From positions 1 through 64,000 of the IMG/VR virus record IMGVR_UViG_3300030430_004473: a stretch of DNA of 64,000 bases, one strand, 5' to 3'. This DNA comes from a virus. A program made the translations under genes and the position numbers. Numbering within the stretch: position 1 is the first letter of the stretch; the number at the start of each line of letters is the position of its first letter. The notes beneath the pieces are model-generated. The model did not search any database. It had not been told where the DNA came from and worked only from the letters and a program-made list of their open reading frames with translations. Shown one piece after another: positions 36,401 to 44,616 of the stretch.

Positions 36401-37205
36401 CAATTTAGAACGTGCTAGGGCTAGAGTCACAACAACAGTAACCGAAGGACAAACAATGGAGCTAGAATTTGATTCTGGTTTTCATCCGTATGCTGGTGAA
36501 TTTCAATCTGGTAGAGGTTCCGGTGAAATAAAGTATTATGCTCGATTTGGAACATTAGGAGGAGGATCAGCAAATATAAGCTTGAATGATCATCATGAAG
36601 TGCTAGATCATTTTGAAGATCCAAGTAGTTCAAAACAAAATATACAGTTATCAGATTTGGCAACGAATTCCACGATAGGGGCCGGTACAACCTTGATCAT
36701 ATATGGAGATAGAGGTTACGCATGTTTCAGTGGAATCAGAGATAATACTTCATATCGAATCAAAGCAGTAGGAACAGCTAACGAAGTAGAAGGGTATTTG
36801 TATGCTGGAACGATATGCGTAGGTAATACGTTGCAAATAGATCCTGTATTAAATTGGCAACATACTGTAGCGGTCCAGTCCAATAATACCGAGTTTAAGA
36901 CGAGAGCTGGAATAGAATGGTCATATAACGAGGGTCCGAGTCGTAGACAGTTAAATGGTACTATTGTGGGTGATGTAACTGAACAAATGCGTAACCGATT
37001 AAAGAACACAATCAGAAGAGCTACAGACTTTAATAGTAGATCGTTGTTGTTTGTTCTACAAGATGGGGTTCAAGATACAGATATGATCTATTATGGAAAA
37101 GTAGAAGTAGGAACAAATGAAAATGCCGGCTATTACTATGATACAGAAGCTCAGCAGTGGAGATCAGTGGGGAATATGACACTGACGATCATAGAAAATA
37201 CATAA
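33474..37205 (+). CDS. large tail protein with Asp-box-like propeller region, 1243 aa
   Basis: Follows the tape measure, the usual place for distal tail or baseplate proteins. Residues about 100-330 contain Asp-box-like words (SSDNGLTWT, TTSNGITWQ), suggesting a beta-propeller. The rest is beta-rich with aromatic patches and little homology visible. A role in the tail tip or in receptor or polysaccharide binding is inferred. Confidence 0.65.
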   Translation: MPTQPSSFFIVPSLQDAVFDNDQTNSQGGISFGVGIGSSTNVGSLSVLGTGTPSTNSPADLTLRVQDSGSLNETTFLYKQSNEADSLYKGEHDRRYSHLHSTPFPYQSLDDPNYYGYGMCLGYVGINDTEFVVIVDQYNIHQVVISYRQIATSDLYTFDGGWNKTTLNLRSLFNRGIDSSGAAATAVVQMASCTLQTGKALIFVRYNNDIDVYTTSNGITWQLIAEQILGRFLDIEQRNRITLKNLQAAASSNFVKIALTIFQNANDHVGILTSSDNGLTWTLTDKELTVAGQSSQSGFDRYSFSLCSLGNSGGFLLANANNVLNIIEVFHCNGANSFSKKSNLSVTYPVYQTFAPLVALCEGVDSVILFLDGVYQPTWLLEPVSSPNKELLDIFPNAGNTGVGNDKETFGLEQNIFEMKLNQNIDTATFRDLGQYPFEHETTTVTEQVVEPVAFSILTGQPITETVTTEKPFRYPSQTTGFQGVRNFKWQRLRMIKIGAGIALCTRLRIANLTGNAGEVGGLLYLRYGGFDTRPTNDVYDSVRQGEKGHPINNHQQTYILFLIEWYSWCGSPAGVIDTSENSKWALYRNVATMKSFVDRLLIMNNGTVDQQLWFEYRPTRSYSSTTPLLDSYVTPERNWFFATNNLAFDPVEDGTPADKRYKWSSGCVLEWCVNVSSTLTEPSGPFPNREGQCAIYIEGYRFSLSAPTAGSSSVSAALEIRMFKDSVFIFDHGSNSIVETLNITTTGRNLSDSYFEFKLAIMPVSPTSNSAQYILQCRPLGSSSYVTSAKRTVTTTSTPITASDPDENYYQQRIKFGMLSVTNANITDGTSQNWKYVRLHPCNDFDLFAINGTISYRSVPNILRGFNITNNLIYLQDGQSVLWSGSSGAEADTFELKPEYANSCSNILHFDNPRQQWRSAGLTDNIQTVFSRPTKNGKIQKDFISGFSIIGTNATSVQLASQVNSSSSFTTQATINLERARARVTTTVTEGQTMELEFDSGFHPYAGEFQSGRGSGEIKYYARFGTLGGGSANISLNDHHEVLDHFEDPSSSKQNIQLSDLATNSTIGAGTTLIIYGDRGYACFSGIRDNTSYRIKAVGTANEVEGYLYAGTICVGNTLQIDPVLNWQHTVAVQSNNTEFKTRAGIEWSYNEGPSRRQLNGTIVGDVTEQMRNRLKNTIRRATDFNSRSLLFVLQDGVQDTDMIYYGKVEVGTNENAGYYYDTEAQQWRSVGNMTLTIIENT

Positions 37206-37231
37206 AAAATGAATTTATTTTATATTTTTAT

Positions 37232-37260
37232 TTGACAAATAATAACACAGATCGTATAAT
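37232..37260 (+). promoter_or_regulatory. consensus sigma-70 promoter
   Basis: TTGACA (37232-37237), exactly 17 bases, TATAAT (37255-37260). The best canonical promoter in the window; it drives the small-gene island. Confidence 0.85.
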
Positions 37261-37285
37261 AAGAATGTATTCAACGGAGGTTCTT

Positions 37286-37582
37286 ATGTCAATCAAAACA
37301 CAAATCATCAATCTAGCTAACAAGCTTGCTATCAATGTAGATCTAACTGATCTAACTGGTGAAGAGCTACAATGGTTGTATAACGATTTATGTCAAGAGG
37401 AAATGGCTTTGTATCGAGATACATGTCATTACTATGGTGTTGATTCTTTGGGTCCAGATGATGAAGCTGGTCTTAATGACAATGAAGAAGAAACTATAAA
37501 TATGTCAGAAGCTGATTTGAAAGATATCGGCTTCAGAGAGTTATCAGCTGAAGAAAAAGCAGAAATCTTAAAGCGATTATAA
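37286..37582 (+). CDS. hypothetical acidic protein, 98 aa
   Basis: Starts at the ATG after CGGAGG. Helical and acidic, with DLTDLTGEELQWLYNDLCQEE (compressed) and a C-terminal SAEEKAEILKRL. Not recognised. First gene of the promoter-rich small-gene island between tail genes. Confidence 0.65.
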   Translation: MSIKTQIINLANKLAINVDLTDLTGEELQWLYNDLCQEEMALYRDTCHYYGVDSLGPDDEAGLNDNEEETINMSEADLKDIGFRELSAEEKAEILKRL

Positions 37583-37630
37583 TCGCTTTCTATATCATAT
37601 TATATTAACTAAATAAAAACGGAGTTTATT

Positions 37631-38077
37631 ATGAATTATCAAAAAGAATTAGAGTTAGTCTACTGGATGGCAGTAACAGATCGCTGTGAAGAGTGGAAAA
37701 CAAAGAAAGGTATGATAGAATTCTATCAATACCTCAAAACAAAAAAGCGAGTTGTCAAAGCTTTATCGTCTATAGGAATTGATATTGACGAGGAAATCAA
37801 AGCTATAAAGAAACTCACTTATAAAACAAATCGTGTTTGGTGGGGAGATACCAATTTGATCAATCCAGAGGGACTTATTTCTTTTGACGGAAGAGATGAT
37901 GTTTTTGAAAGGTTTGGTTATGAGCCTGCTACGGTTAAAGTAGCGAAAGCTCTCGGTAGATTTTCTCTTGAATATCTCGGTGAAGAATATGATAAGCACG
38001 TTGCTGAAAAGAAAGCAAAAGAAGAAGCTGCAAAGAAAAAGAAAGAAGAACGAAGAAAAAGAAGATCTAAAAAGTAA
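37631..38077 (+). CDS. hypothetical protein with Lys/Glu tail, 148 aa
   Basis: Helical protein ending in a K/E-rich stretch (AEKKAKEEAAKKKKEERRK). ACGGAG ribosome site. Not recognised; the tail suggests nucleic-acid or ribosome contact, which is guesswork. Confidence 0.6.
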   Translation: MNYQKELELVYWMAVTDRCEEWKTKKGMIEFYQYLKTKKRVVKALSSIGIDIDEEIKAIKKLTYKTNRVWWGDTNLINPEGLISFDGRDDVFERFGYEPATVKVAKALGRFSLEYLGEEYDKHVAEKKAKEEAAKKKKEERRKRRSKK

Positions 38078-38089
38078 TATACATTGTCT

Positions 38090-38095
38090 TATAAT
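38090..38095 (+). promoter_or_regulatory. putative -10 for the SprT-like gene
   Basis: TATAAT with TGTCT before it, 24 bases upstream of the ATG at 38119. Confidence 0.4.
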
Positions 38096-38118
38096 AGTAT
38101 CTAGCAACGGAGCTTAAT

Positions 38119-38631
38119 ATGAAAATCATAAACGAACGAAAATTGAACATAAAAGGTAGACATCCAACAATCTCTCTACCTTTTATAAGAGCATGGATAC
38201 AAGCTAGTCATACAGTTCTATCGTATCATGGCAGAACATTCGATTTGTATGATTATAGGTTCTTCATAAAAGATTTAAGTGAAAGTTCAGCATGGGGAAC
38301 GTGTAATAGTAAGAAAAAGACAATAAAACTCTCTACGAAGATAAAAACAGCTGAACAAATTGCTACTGTGATCTTGCATGAATGTATTCATGCGTCAATG
38401 TCGTGGGAAAAAGGTACGGATGAAAAGTGTACCTCTACACTGGTATCTAAATTAAAACCAACAGTAGCTATAATAGCTCAGACGTTAGTAGACAATACCT
38501 TCAAAAATGCAGCTTACATAGCTCATACGAAGGCCGGTATGTCTTACCCTACCAAAGATGGGAAAGACTTCTATGATAAAAATCAGTACGTTAATACTAA
38601 TGCAAAAGATAAATATAGATCTAAAAAATAA
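38119..38631 (+). CDS. SprT-like HExxH zinc metalloprotein
   Basis: 170 residues with VILHECIH (H87, E88, H91) in a helix after a beta-rich N-terminal half (WGTCNSKKKTIKLS), the layout of small SprT-like zincins. The likely third ligand is in the following helix. The substrate is unknown; it may act on host proteins early in infection. Confidence 0.7.
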   Translation: MKIINERKLNIKGRHPTISLPFIRAWIQASHTVLSYHGRTFDLYDYRFFIKDLSESSAWGTCNSKKKTIKLSTKIKTAEQIATVILHECIHASMSWEKGTDEKCTSTLVSKLKPTVAIIAQTLVDNTFKNAAYIAHTKAGMSYPTKDGKDFYDKNQYVNTNAKDKYRSKK

Positions 38632-38652
38632 CTACACAAATAATATATATTG

Positions 38653-38661
38653 TGTTATAAT
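38653..38661 (+). promoter_or_regulatory. extended -10 promoter
   Basis: TGTTATAAT (hexamer 38656-38661) before the 90-aa gene. Confidence 0.6.
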
Positions 38662-38690
38662 AATTAGGTATTTCAACAACGGAGAAAATT

Positions 38691-38963
38691 ATGAAGTATG
38701 TTTGGGTATGTCGTTATCAAAACTCACAGGGTGATGATATAGAAAGAGATATACGTGTAGATCATACATGTGCATTATTTGAAAGAGATTCCAACGACAG
38801 TGAAGATATTACTGTTGTAGTTGCTCTATTTGCTATGACTGGAAAGAAAGTCTGGGGAATAGCTGAAGTTTGTGGCAATACCTTAGAGCCACAATTTGAT
38901 ACCGGCCTGGCCGTGCCGGAGAAGTTTATCAAAGATATAGAAGAATATTATACTTTTCAATAG
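38691..38963 (+). CDS. hypothetical protein, 90 aa
   Basis: Small beta-rich protein (YVWVCRYQNSQGDD, DITVVVALFAMTGKKVWGIAEV compressed). ACGGAG ribosome site and perfect extended -10 upstream. Not recognised. Confidence 0.6.
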   Translation: MKYVWVCRYQNSQGDDIERDIRVDHTCALFERDSNDSEDITVVVALFAMTGKKVWGIAEVCGNTLEPQFDTGLAVPEKFIKDIEEYYTFQ

Positions 38964-38972
38964 GAGATAATC

Positions 38973-39242
38973 ATGAGTAAATACAAAGAATATAAAGTAG
39001 AAGAAGAACATAAGAAACCAAATATAGAAGCTTTTTCAATAGAACAGTGCGAAGAGCATATAAAGGATCTGTATGTAGCTATCAATGTTTATACGTTGAA
39101 ACTTCATCAGATCACTGATTCTGTTGAACGTGGTCTAGTGCTAACGTGTACTCAGATCCAAATGTATCGTGAGCTGGATGAAACCTATCAACAATTAACC
39201 AAACTATTAAAGGAGAAAATAACATGTCTTATCAAACAATAA
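38973..39242 (+). CDS. hypothetical helical protein, 89 aa
   Basis: Charged and helical throughout. AGGAGATAATC ribosome site. Overlaps the next gene by 19 bases. No family recognised. Confidence 0.55.
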   Translation: MSKYKEYKVEEEHKKPNIEAFSIEQCEEHIKDLYVAINVYTLKLHQITDSVERGLVLTCTQIQMYRELDETYQQLTKLLKEKITCLIKQ

Positions 39243-39799
39243 TAAACGGAAGAACATTCCTTAGAAGAATCACAAAACAAGATTATCTGGACTTCTACAA
39301 AATAACAAAATTTAATGCTAGTGATAGAGTTACATCAATAGCTGTATTACTTCTAAACATAGAAGATCTTCTAGTAAAGAAATATGATGATCATATATTC
39401 GATTATACTACTGATTGGCATGACTGGTTTCAATCACTATCAAATACAATCGGTAATTCAGTTCATCTACTAACTTGGAAAAGTTTCGAACATGACAATG
39501 AGTTTTATTTGAGTTTTGAAGCTGGTTCGAAAACCGGATCAGTAGTTACTATGTCCTATGTTACTCGCATAGAAAGTCAATATGATGAATCTTTTTCGAA
39601 AGAATACGATAAGACACAGTTCATTTCTATTATAGATCTTGAAGATATTTCTAAATTGAGTACTGAATTTAGACAAGCAGCTCAATCTATTTTTCTTGTT
39701 TCTCAACAAAAAACGCTCAAAGTAGTACTTAATGATTATACTAAATTAAAGACAAAGCATGATAATGTTCAAAGCTTTTTCAGAGAAATCATTAAATAA
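39224..39799 (+). CDS. hypothetical protein, 191 aa
   Basis: AAAGGAG ribosome site. Aromatic-rich alpha/beta protein (DYTTDWHDWFQSLSN; FEHDNEFYLSFEAG). Not recognised. Operon with the preceding gene. Confidence 0.6.
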   Translation: MSYQTIINGRTFLRRITKQDYLDFYKITKFNASDRVTSIAVLLLNIEDLLVKKYDDHIFDYTTDWHDWFQSLSNTIGNSVHLLTWKSFEHDNEFYLSFEAGSKTGSVVTMSYVTRIESQYDESFSKEYDKTQFISIIDLEDISKLSTEFRQAAQSIFLVSQQKTLKVVLNDYTKLKTKHDNVQSFFREIIK

Positions 39800-39812
39800 T
39801 TCGAGGTTGATC

Positions 39813-39929
39813 GTGCGTGAATTCTATTTGAGAACATGTTCCTGTTGTTCAAAAGTATTTCAATTTAAGAAGATTAAAAAGAGCATATTAAAACCGAAAT
39901 GGATCTGTAAAAAATGTAGGCAATCATGA
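39813..39929 (+). CDS. tiny zinc-ribbon protein, 38 aa
   Basis: GTG start with GAGG six bases upstream. CSCC and CKKC pairs about 26 residues apart form a plausible zinc ribbon. Its stop overlaps the next ATG (ATGA), supporting a real gene. Confidence 0.5.
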   Translation: MREFYLRTCSCCSKVFQFKKIKKSILKPKWICKKCRQS

Positions 39930-40141
39930 CGATTAAAATTATAATAAAATGTAGCAAGTGTGAAAAAGAATCGACAGTTTATAACATGAATGAAGTTGAT
40001 GTATTCAAATATATGGGCTGGCGTTTCTGTTCCAAAGATAACAGCTTACATACTTGTTCCGAGTGCTATGAAAAACAACAAAATCCAACCAAAGGAGAAA
40101 AGAAGAATGAGAGAAAAGAAACCGAGAGTCGATCTGGATAA
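39926..40141 (+). CDS. small cysteine-pair protein, 71 aa
   Basis: CSKC and CSEC pairs suggest a second zinc-binding peptide; the C-terminus is charged and low complexity. Coupled to the 38-aa gene upstream; the two may be related small zinc proteins. Confidence 0.5.
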   Translation: MTIKIIIKCSKCEKESTVYNMNEVDVFKYMGWRFCSKDNSLHTCSECYEKQQNPTKGEKKNERKETESRSG

Positions 40142-40337
40142 AGTAGGACATAAAGACAGAGAACGAATAGATCTTGTTATGCAAACTCAGAACGATAAGA
40201 AGAAGAAGCTCGAATATCTGAAAATGTGTATCAATACATATAATGCTATGTCAAATCGTCTTATAGCAGCTCGTGAAAGAGATCACTATATGATGATATC
40301 AAAGTATTGTGAAGATCTGATGAAAGGTATCAAATGA
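40107..40337 (+). CDS. hypothetical basic protein, 76 aa
   Basis: Start at 40107 after AAAGGAG; it overlaps the previous gene by 35 bases. Helical, Arg/Lys-rich (MREKKPRVDLDKVGHKDRER). Not recognised. Overlaps the next gene by four bases. Confidence 0.55.
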   Translation: MREKKPRVDLDKVGHKDRERIDLVMQTQNDKKKKLEYLKMCINTYNAMSNRLIAARERDHYMMISKYCEDLMKGIK

Positions 40338-40651
40338 CGATACATGACTTCATAGATTTAATTCCATATCGAAAGAAAAGATATTTTTGTAGAAAGGCCG
40401 GCATTGATAAAGATTCACTTCGTAGGTGGACCGAAAAAAAATGTCAACCGAGTACATTATCAATCATTTATTTGAGTATGGCCCTATCAAAAGAGCTAGG
40501 CTTGGACTTCAACAAGCTCTTATTGCAGGGAATCAAAGCAGCTGCAAGGATAAAGAATGACAGAATTTTTCAAGAAATACATGACAGAAGAAATGATACA
40601 GAAGTTGATACAACAGAATATCATAGAATATCAAACAATAATGAGCTATAA
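40334..40651 (+). CDS. small HTH-like regulator, 105 aa
   Basis: KAGIDKDSLRRWTEKKCQPS looks like a helix-turn-helix, followed by SKELGLDFNKLLL. ATGA-coupled to the previous gene. The tail extends into the next ORF's frame region. Likely a DNA-binding protein of the XRE type. Confidence 0.5.
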   Translation: MTIHDFIDLIPYRKKRYFCRKAGIDKDSLRRWTEKKCQPSTLSIIYLSMALSKELGLDFNKLLLQGIKAAARIKNDRIFQEIHDRRNDTEVDTTEYHRISNNNEL

Positions 40652-40778
40652 ACGTGAATACAGACAGAGTTCATGTTCGCCATATAATCTATGCTTAATC
40701 TGTTTGTTTATATCCAAAGAGCTAGGACTAGACTTTGATAAACTGTTACTAGAAGCTTGTGAAATGATACTAAATTAG
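40557..40778 (+). CDS. small protein sharing the HTH C-terminal motif, 73 aa
   Basis: Ends SKELGLDFDKLLLEAC, almost the same as a stretch in the preceding ORF, although read in another frame with about 95 bases overlap. It looks like a tandem partial copy. No clear ribosome site. Confidence 0.4.
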   Translation: MTEFFKKYMTEEMIQKLIQQNIIEYQTIMSYKREYRQSSCSPYNLCLICLFISKELGLDFDKLLLEACEMILN

Positions 40779-40798
40779 TAGGATATTACATCAAACTG

Positions 40799-40807
40799 TG
40801 ATATAAT
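40799..40807 (+). promoter_or_regulatory. extended -10 promoter
   Basis: TGATATAAT (hexamer 40802-40807) before the 69-aa gene. Confidence 0.6.
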
Positions 40808-40837
40808 ATATTACACAAGATCAACGGAGATATCATC

Positions 40838-41047
40838 ATGATTTGTTTGTATCAATATGAAAATAAGTCTTACATTATACGAATGATATGGTTTGTTTCT
40901 GAAGAATCTGGTGAAACAAAAGAATGGTATGGGGTTGTAGAGGGAGCTGATGATGTTTTGTTTACAAGTCTGTATCATGATGAAGTCTATGACTTCTATA
41001 TAAAAACAATCAACAATAGGAAAGCAAATGGCGATAAAAGACAATGA
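40838..41047 (+). CDS. hypothetical protein, 69 aa
   Basis: ACGGAG ribosome site ten bases upstream. Beta-rich, aromatic (YQYENKSYIIRMIWF). Not recognised. Overlaps the next gene by 20 bases. Confidence 0.55.
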   Translation: MICLYQYENKSYIIRMIWFVSEESGETKEWYGVVEGADDVLFTSLYHDEVYDFYIKTINNRKANGDKRQ

Positions 41048-41318
41048 CATATTATGTTTTACAACGGATGAAATAATAGAAATGAATTGGGAAGCTATAG
41101 CTCTCGGTGATAGTAGACAATATTTATCTGAAGAAGGGATCAAAGCTCTAGATCCACAAGGATATCATGTATTGAGAAACAAACTAAATTTAGAAGTATG
41201 TATCAGAATGGTGTTATTATTGAAAACAGAAAATGTATCAGAACCGATAATTGGCATGATCGATATATCACATGAAGATTATGAACGAATTTATCAAGAG
41301 GCCATCCAAATACAATGA
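41028..41318 (+). CDS. hypothetical protein, 96 aa
   Basis: ATAGG ribosome site. Acidic helical protein (DEIIEMNWEAIALGDSRQYL). Not recognised. Ends with a four-base overlap to the hub-like gene, which ties the island to the tail genes. Confidence 0.55.
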   Translation: MAIKDNDILCFTTDEIIEMNWEAIALGDSRQYLSEEGIKALDPQGYHVLRNKLNLEVCIRMVLLLKTENVSEPIIGMIDISHEDYERIYQEAIQIQ

Positions 41319-42973
41319 AGCTTAGAGATTTATTTGATTTAACTGATAGTAGCACGATAGTAAATTCGTTTTGGCAATCACGTTTTCAACAGAACAAAAT
41401 CTATCCTCTAGTTGGGGTAGATATCATCTTTGCGAATGGTAAACGAATCCGGATGAGTACGCAATCAGTAACATTGTATGATTCAAATAATTCAGCTGTA
41501 GTCTATGAACCGTTATTAATTAACGAACCAAATATCAATGAAAGTTATGATTGGAAAGGTGGATCACCGAGTCAAAGATCGTTTACAGTTTCGATAGACG
41601 GTAGACGTGTAAATGCTCTGGATATTGTTTTTGGCGGTAATATGCTAGCTGGCTCAGCTGAATTATCGTTGATTGATGATGATGTGCCTTATGAAAAACG
41701 CTTTGTGTTTATGATTGGTGATATGATATCAGGTGTGAGTTTTGGAGCTGATCGAGAAACTGTTGAAGTAACAATATCAGATCCTAAATTGACCGTAGAT
41801 AAGATTATACCGGAATATATTACAACCGAAGAAAGTTTGCCCGATCTACCGGAGAATCAACAAAGTCAAAGGTATCCGTTAATATTTAATCGTTGGAATA
41901 AAGTGCCGGCTATTATGATCGATATGAATATTCTAACGCCAAAATATCTAGTAGCCTATGGTCATGATATCGAAGTGAAAAAAGTTTTTAGAAATGGTAC
42001 TGGTACAGTTAGCGAAGCCGAAGCTACAATGAACGGCCTAATTAGTAATCCTAGTTTGTACCAATGGAAAGTTATATATGAATATGATGAGCTTAGTAGA
42101 CCTTACACTGGAATAGAGTTTGTAGATTCGCCAAATTATATAATAGGAGAAAACACGTTTACAGATTCAGATACAGTATATTGTGATGTAATAAAGAAGA
42201 ACGATAAATTCACAGTAATAGATTTGGCAGTGTTCTTATTGTCAAACTATACAGATTTTGGAATTAAGAGTATTGATGAAGTACTGACTAGCAGATCAAA
42301 ACTGAAAGAACCACAAGGGCTATCTTCGAACGTTTGTATCAATGGAAGTGGTGATAATGTAACCACAACAATTGAATTCATATCTAGCACTCTTCTCGGT
42401 TCGTTTCCTATGATACAATTAGCTTATTCAGCTCAAGGGATCGGCTTGGTATTCACTGATAGAAATCCAAAGTATTCAGTTTTAAGTTTGGTATCTGGTC
42501 AAAATCTTCTATTTGATCGAGTATCCGGTTTTACAGAATCAAGTAGAGAAGAAATATATAACAAGTTCACACTTCAGTATGATTATAATGCTATGAACGA
42601 TAACTATAACAAAACACTTGAACGAAATTCCACAAATCACAACCTTTGTAAGTTATCAGAACAGAAGATCGGCCTCAGAGAAATGGAGCCGGTTCTAGCT
42701 ATAAATGTCTTTGATGATACTACAGCTCAATATATTATTGATTGGTTATCAAATCATTATACATTTCCTACATATACAGTAGAGTATGAAGGATCGCCAA
42801 AACTGTTTTTTCTGTTAAAAGTAGGTGATAATATACAGCTATCAGACGAGAAATTAAACATTTCAAATATCAATGGAACAGTAGAAGCTTTATCTTACCA
42901 AAGAGGAAAAGTGTCTATCGTATTGAAATTATGGATTTTGTTTGATGTTATAAATGGTTATGTGTTAAGATGA
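41315..42973 (+). CDS. tail hub or baseplate protein, 552 aa
   Basis: Large beta-rich virion protein. The middle and C-terminal parts (VDIIFANGKRIRMS; NKFTLQYDYNAMNDNYNK; LLKVGDNIQLSDEKL) have the style of siphovirus tail-hub proteins that seal the tail tip. Order after tape measure and before fibres supports this; exact family unsure. Confidence 0.65.
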   Translation: MKLRDLFDLTDSSTIVNSFWQSRFQQNKIYPLVGVDIIFANGKRIRMSTQSVTLYDSNNSAVVYEPLLINEPNINESYDWKGGSPSQRSFTVSIDGRRVNALDIVFGGNMLAGSAELSLIDDDVPYEKRFVFMIGDMISGVSFGADRETVEVTISDPKLTVDKIIPEYITTEESLPDLPENQQSQRYPLIFNRWNKVPAIMIDMNILTPKYLVAYGHDIEVKKVFRNGTGTVSEAEATMNGLISNPSLYQWKVIYEYDELSRPYTGIEFVDSPNYIIGENTFTDSDTVYCDVIKKNDKFTVIDLAVFLLSNYTDFGIKSIDEVLTSRSKLKEPQGLSSNVCINGSGDNVTTTIEFISSTLLGSFPMIQLAYSAQGIGLVFTDRNPKYSVLSLVSGQNLLFDRVSGFTESSREEIYNKFTLQYDYNAMNDNYNKTLERNSTNHNLCKLSEQKIGLREMEPVLAINVFDDTTAQYIIDWLSNHYTFPTYTVEYEGSPKLFFLLKVGDNIQLSDEKLNISNINGTVEALSYQRGKVSIVLKLWILFDVINGYVLR

Positions 42974-42997
42974 TTTTACTCGAATCAGGAGAATATC

Positions 42998-43294
42998 ATG
43001 TCAAATCAGAGAGAAATATATAAAACACTATTAGCTTCACTTCCTATCAATGAAATCGTTGAGCTTGCTGAAATCCTATCTGAAAAAGGATTTAGCGAAG
43101 AAGATACAATTCAACAAGTATCTTTAATGATTGACGGAATGTTAGACTTTACGAAGATAATAAAGAAGAATCCGGCAGTAGGCCAAGCCATAGAAGCTAT
43201 AGATGATAAACTGATAGCAACGATCATCAAAATAGCTGTTTCAGTAGCCAAAACAAAGAAGTTATTTGGCAGAAGTGGAAGATTAAGTAGATAA
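42998..43294 (+). CDS. hypothetical helical protein, 98 aa
   Basis: CAGGAG ribosome site. Helical with a basic end (AVSVAKTKKLFGRSGR). Between hub-like and fibre genes; perhaps a tail assembly factor. Not recognised. Confidence 0.6.
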   Translation: MSNQREIYKTLLASLPINEIVELAEILSEKGFSEEDTIQQVSLMIDGMLDFTKIIKKNPAVGQAIEAIDDKLIATIIKIAVSVAKTKKLFGRSGRLSR

Positions 43295-43297
43295 TAA

Positions 43298-44584
43298 ATG
43301 GCTGGAAATTTAACAGTAGACCGATCTTCTGGCTATACAGCTTCGGATCTCAATACTTTTTTTGATAATGCAGTAACTACAATCAATGGGGTATTGCCAA
43401 ACGGAATTGCTATACAATTTGGTAATGCGTTCGCTAACATATCAATAGCTGACAATAATAATCTAGTTTCTGTTTTTAGTGCTTCGAGAGTTACAAATAA
43501 TGATATATCAGCTTCAATCATGACGCCCGTTGATGTACTGAAAGCAATTAATTATTTAGGAATGAATTTGTCTGAACAAAGCAATTCTACTTGGGTTGTT
43601 GGTGGGTTTCCGGTAGATTCATCAACAGGAATTCAATCGTGGGAAGTACTTGTAGCAAGTCAATCAACCGAAGAAGAAGAGCTAGCAATAACAGAAGAAC
43701 AACAAGATATGGCTACATTATTTGGCGAATCTGATATAGATACCGCAAATACAGTTCAATCAATGAACATCATCAATCAGAGTACAAATAAAGCTGAACA
43801 ATTGAATAGTTTGGGAATCAATGATCGTTTGTTCCAAACAACAGAAAGCATGACGGCTTTTATTTTGAATAATCCGGCTCAAAATGCAGCTCAAAATGCT
43901 ACTACTCAAGTGTGGAATACGAACACACTACTACAAGGCCAAACAGTAGCAGATAAAGGCCTAGCTGAATTCGGTAGTTTTGTAAATAACTTTTTCAGTA
44001 TGTTTCAAGTACAACCTCTTTCAAATAGTGGTGGTGCAACGTGGAATCAAACAGCTTTTTCAGAAGAAACTGTTGACAGTTCGTTATCAGACAAAAGCGA
44101 TCTTCCTAGATTGACGAGAGAAACGTTTAATGATGTATCGACAGGAGGCTGGGGACCCGTTCCGAATCCAAGCGTTTCAGCTCTTACTACATTAACAATT
44201 GAAACTTTTGAAGATAGTCAAGGAATAATCAATAATATCGTTGGTTGGTTTCAGAATCCTAGAAACAATCCGAGACAAGTAACAATCGAAAGCTTTTCAA
44301 AAGAATGGCCTGAAGGTAGGTACCCACAACGCATTTGTTCAGGATCTAGTTCTGGAGATCTTGAAGAAATAACAGAAAACATCAGTTCTCAAATAACTGG
44401 ATCAGCTACTACATTTTCTTTGACAAACCAATATTCTAGTGGTAGTTTAAGAGTGTATTGGAATGGTCAACGTCAAATAGTAGGCGAAACAATAACAGAA
44501 TTATCCAATAAGACATTTTCAACGACATTTGTTCCTCTAGTAGGACAATACTTGATCGTAGACTATGTACCTTCTGAACAATAA
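43298..44584 (+). CDS. tail-associated protein with C-terminal beta-sandwich, 428 aa
   Basis: Starts three bases after the previous stop. Thr/Ser/Asn-rich. The last ~75 residues (FSLTNQYSSGSLRVYWNGQRQIVG; YLIVDYVP) form a small beta domain also present at the end of the following fibre protein, suggesting a shared attachment or trimerisation module. Role in tail tip inferred. Confidence 0.65.
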   Translation: MAGNLTVDRSSGYTASDLNTFFDNAVTTINGVLPNGIAIQFGNAFANISIADNNNLVSVFSASRVTNNDISASIMTPVDVLKAINYLGMNLSEQSNSTWVVGGFPVDSSTGIQSWEVLVASQSTEEEELAITEEQQDMATLFGESDIDTANTVQSMNIINQSTNKAEQLNSLGINDRLFQTTESMTAFILNNPAQNAAQNATTQVWNTNTLLQGQTVADKGLAEFGSFVNNFFSMFQVQPLSNSGGATWNQTAFSEETVDSSLSDKSDLPRLTRETFNDVSTGGWGPVPNPSVSALTTLTIETFEDSQGIINNIVGWFQNPRNNPRQVTIESFSKEWPEGRYPQRICSGSSSGDLEEITENISSQITGSATTFSLTNQYSSGSLRVYWNGQRQIVGETITELSNKTFSTTFVPLVGQYLIVDYVPSEQ

Positions 44585-44616
44585 TCTTTTATTTTTTTAT
44601 ACTATTTGGAGCGATT

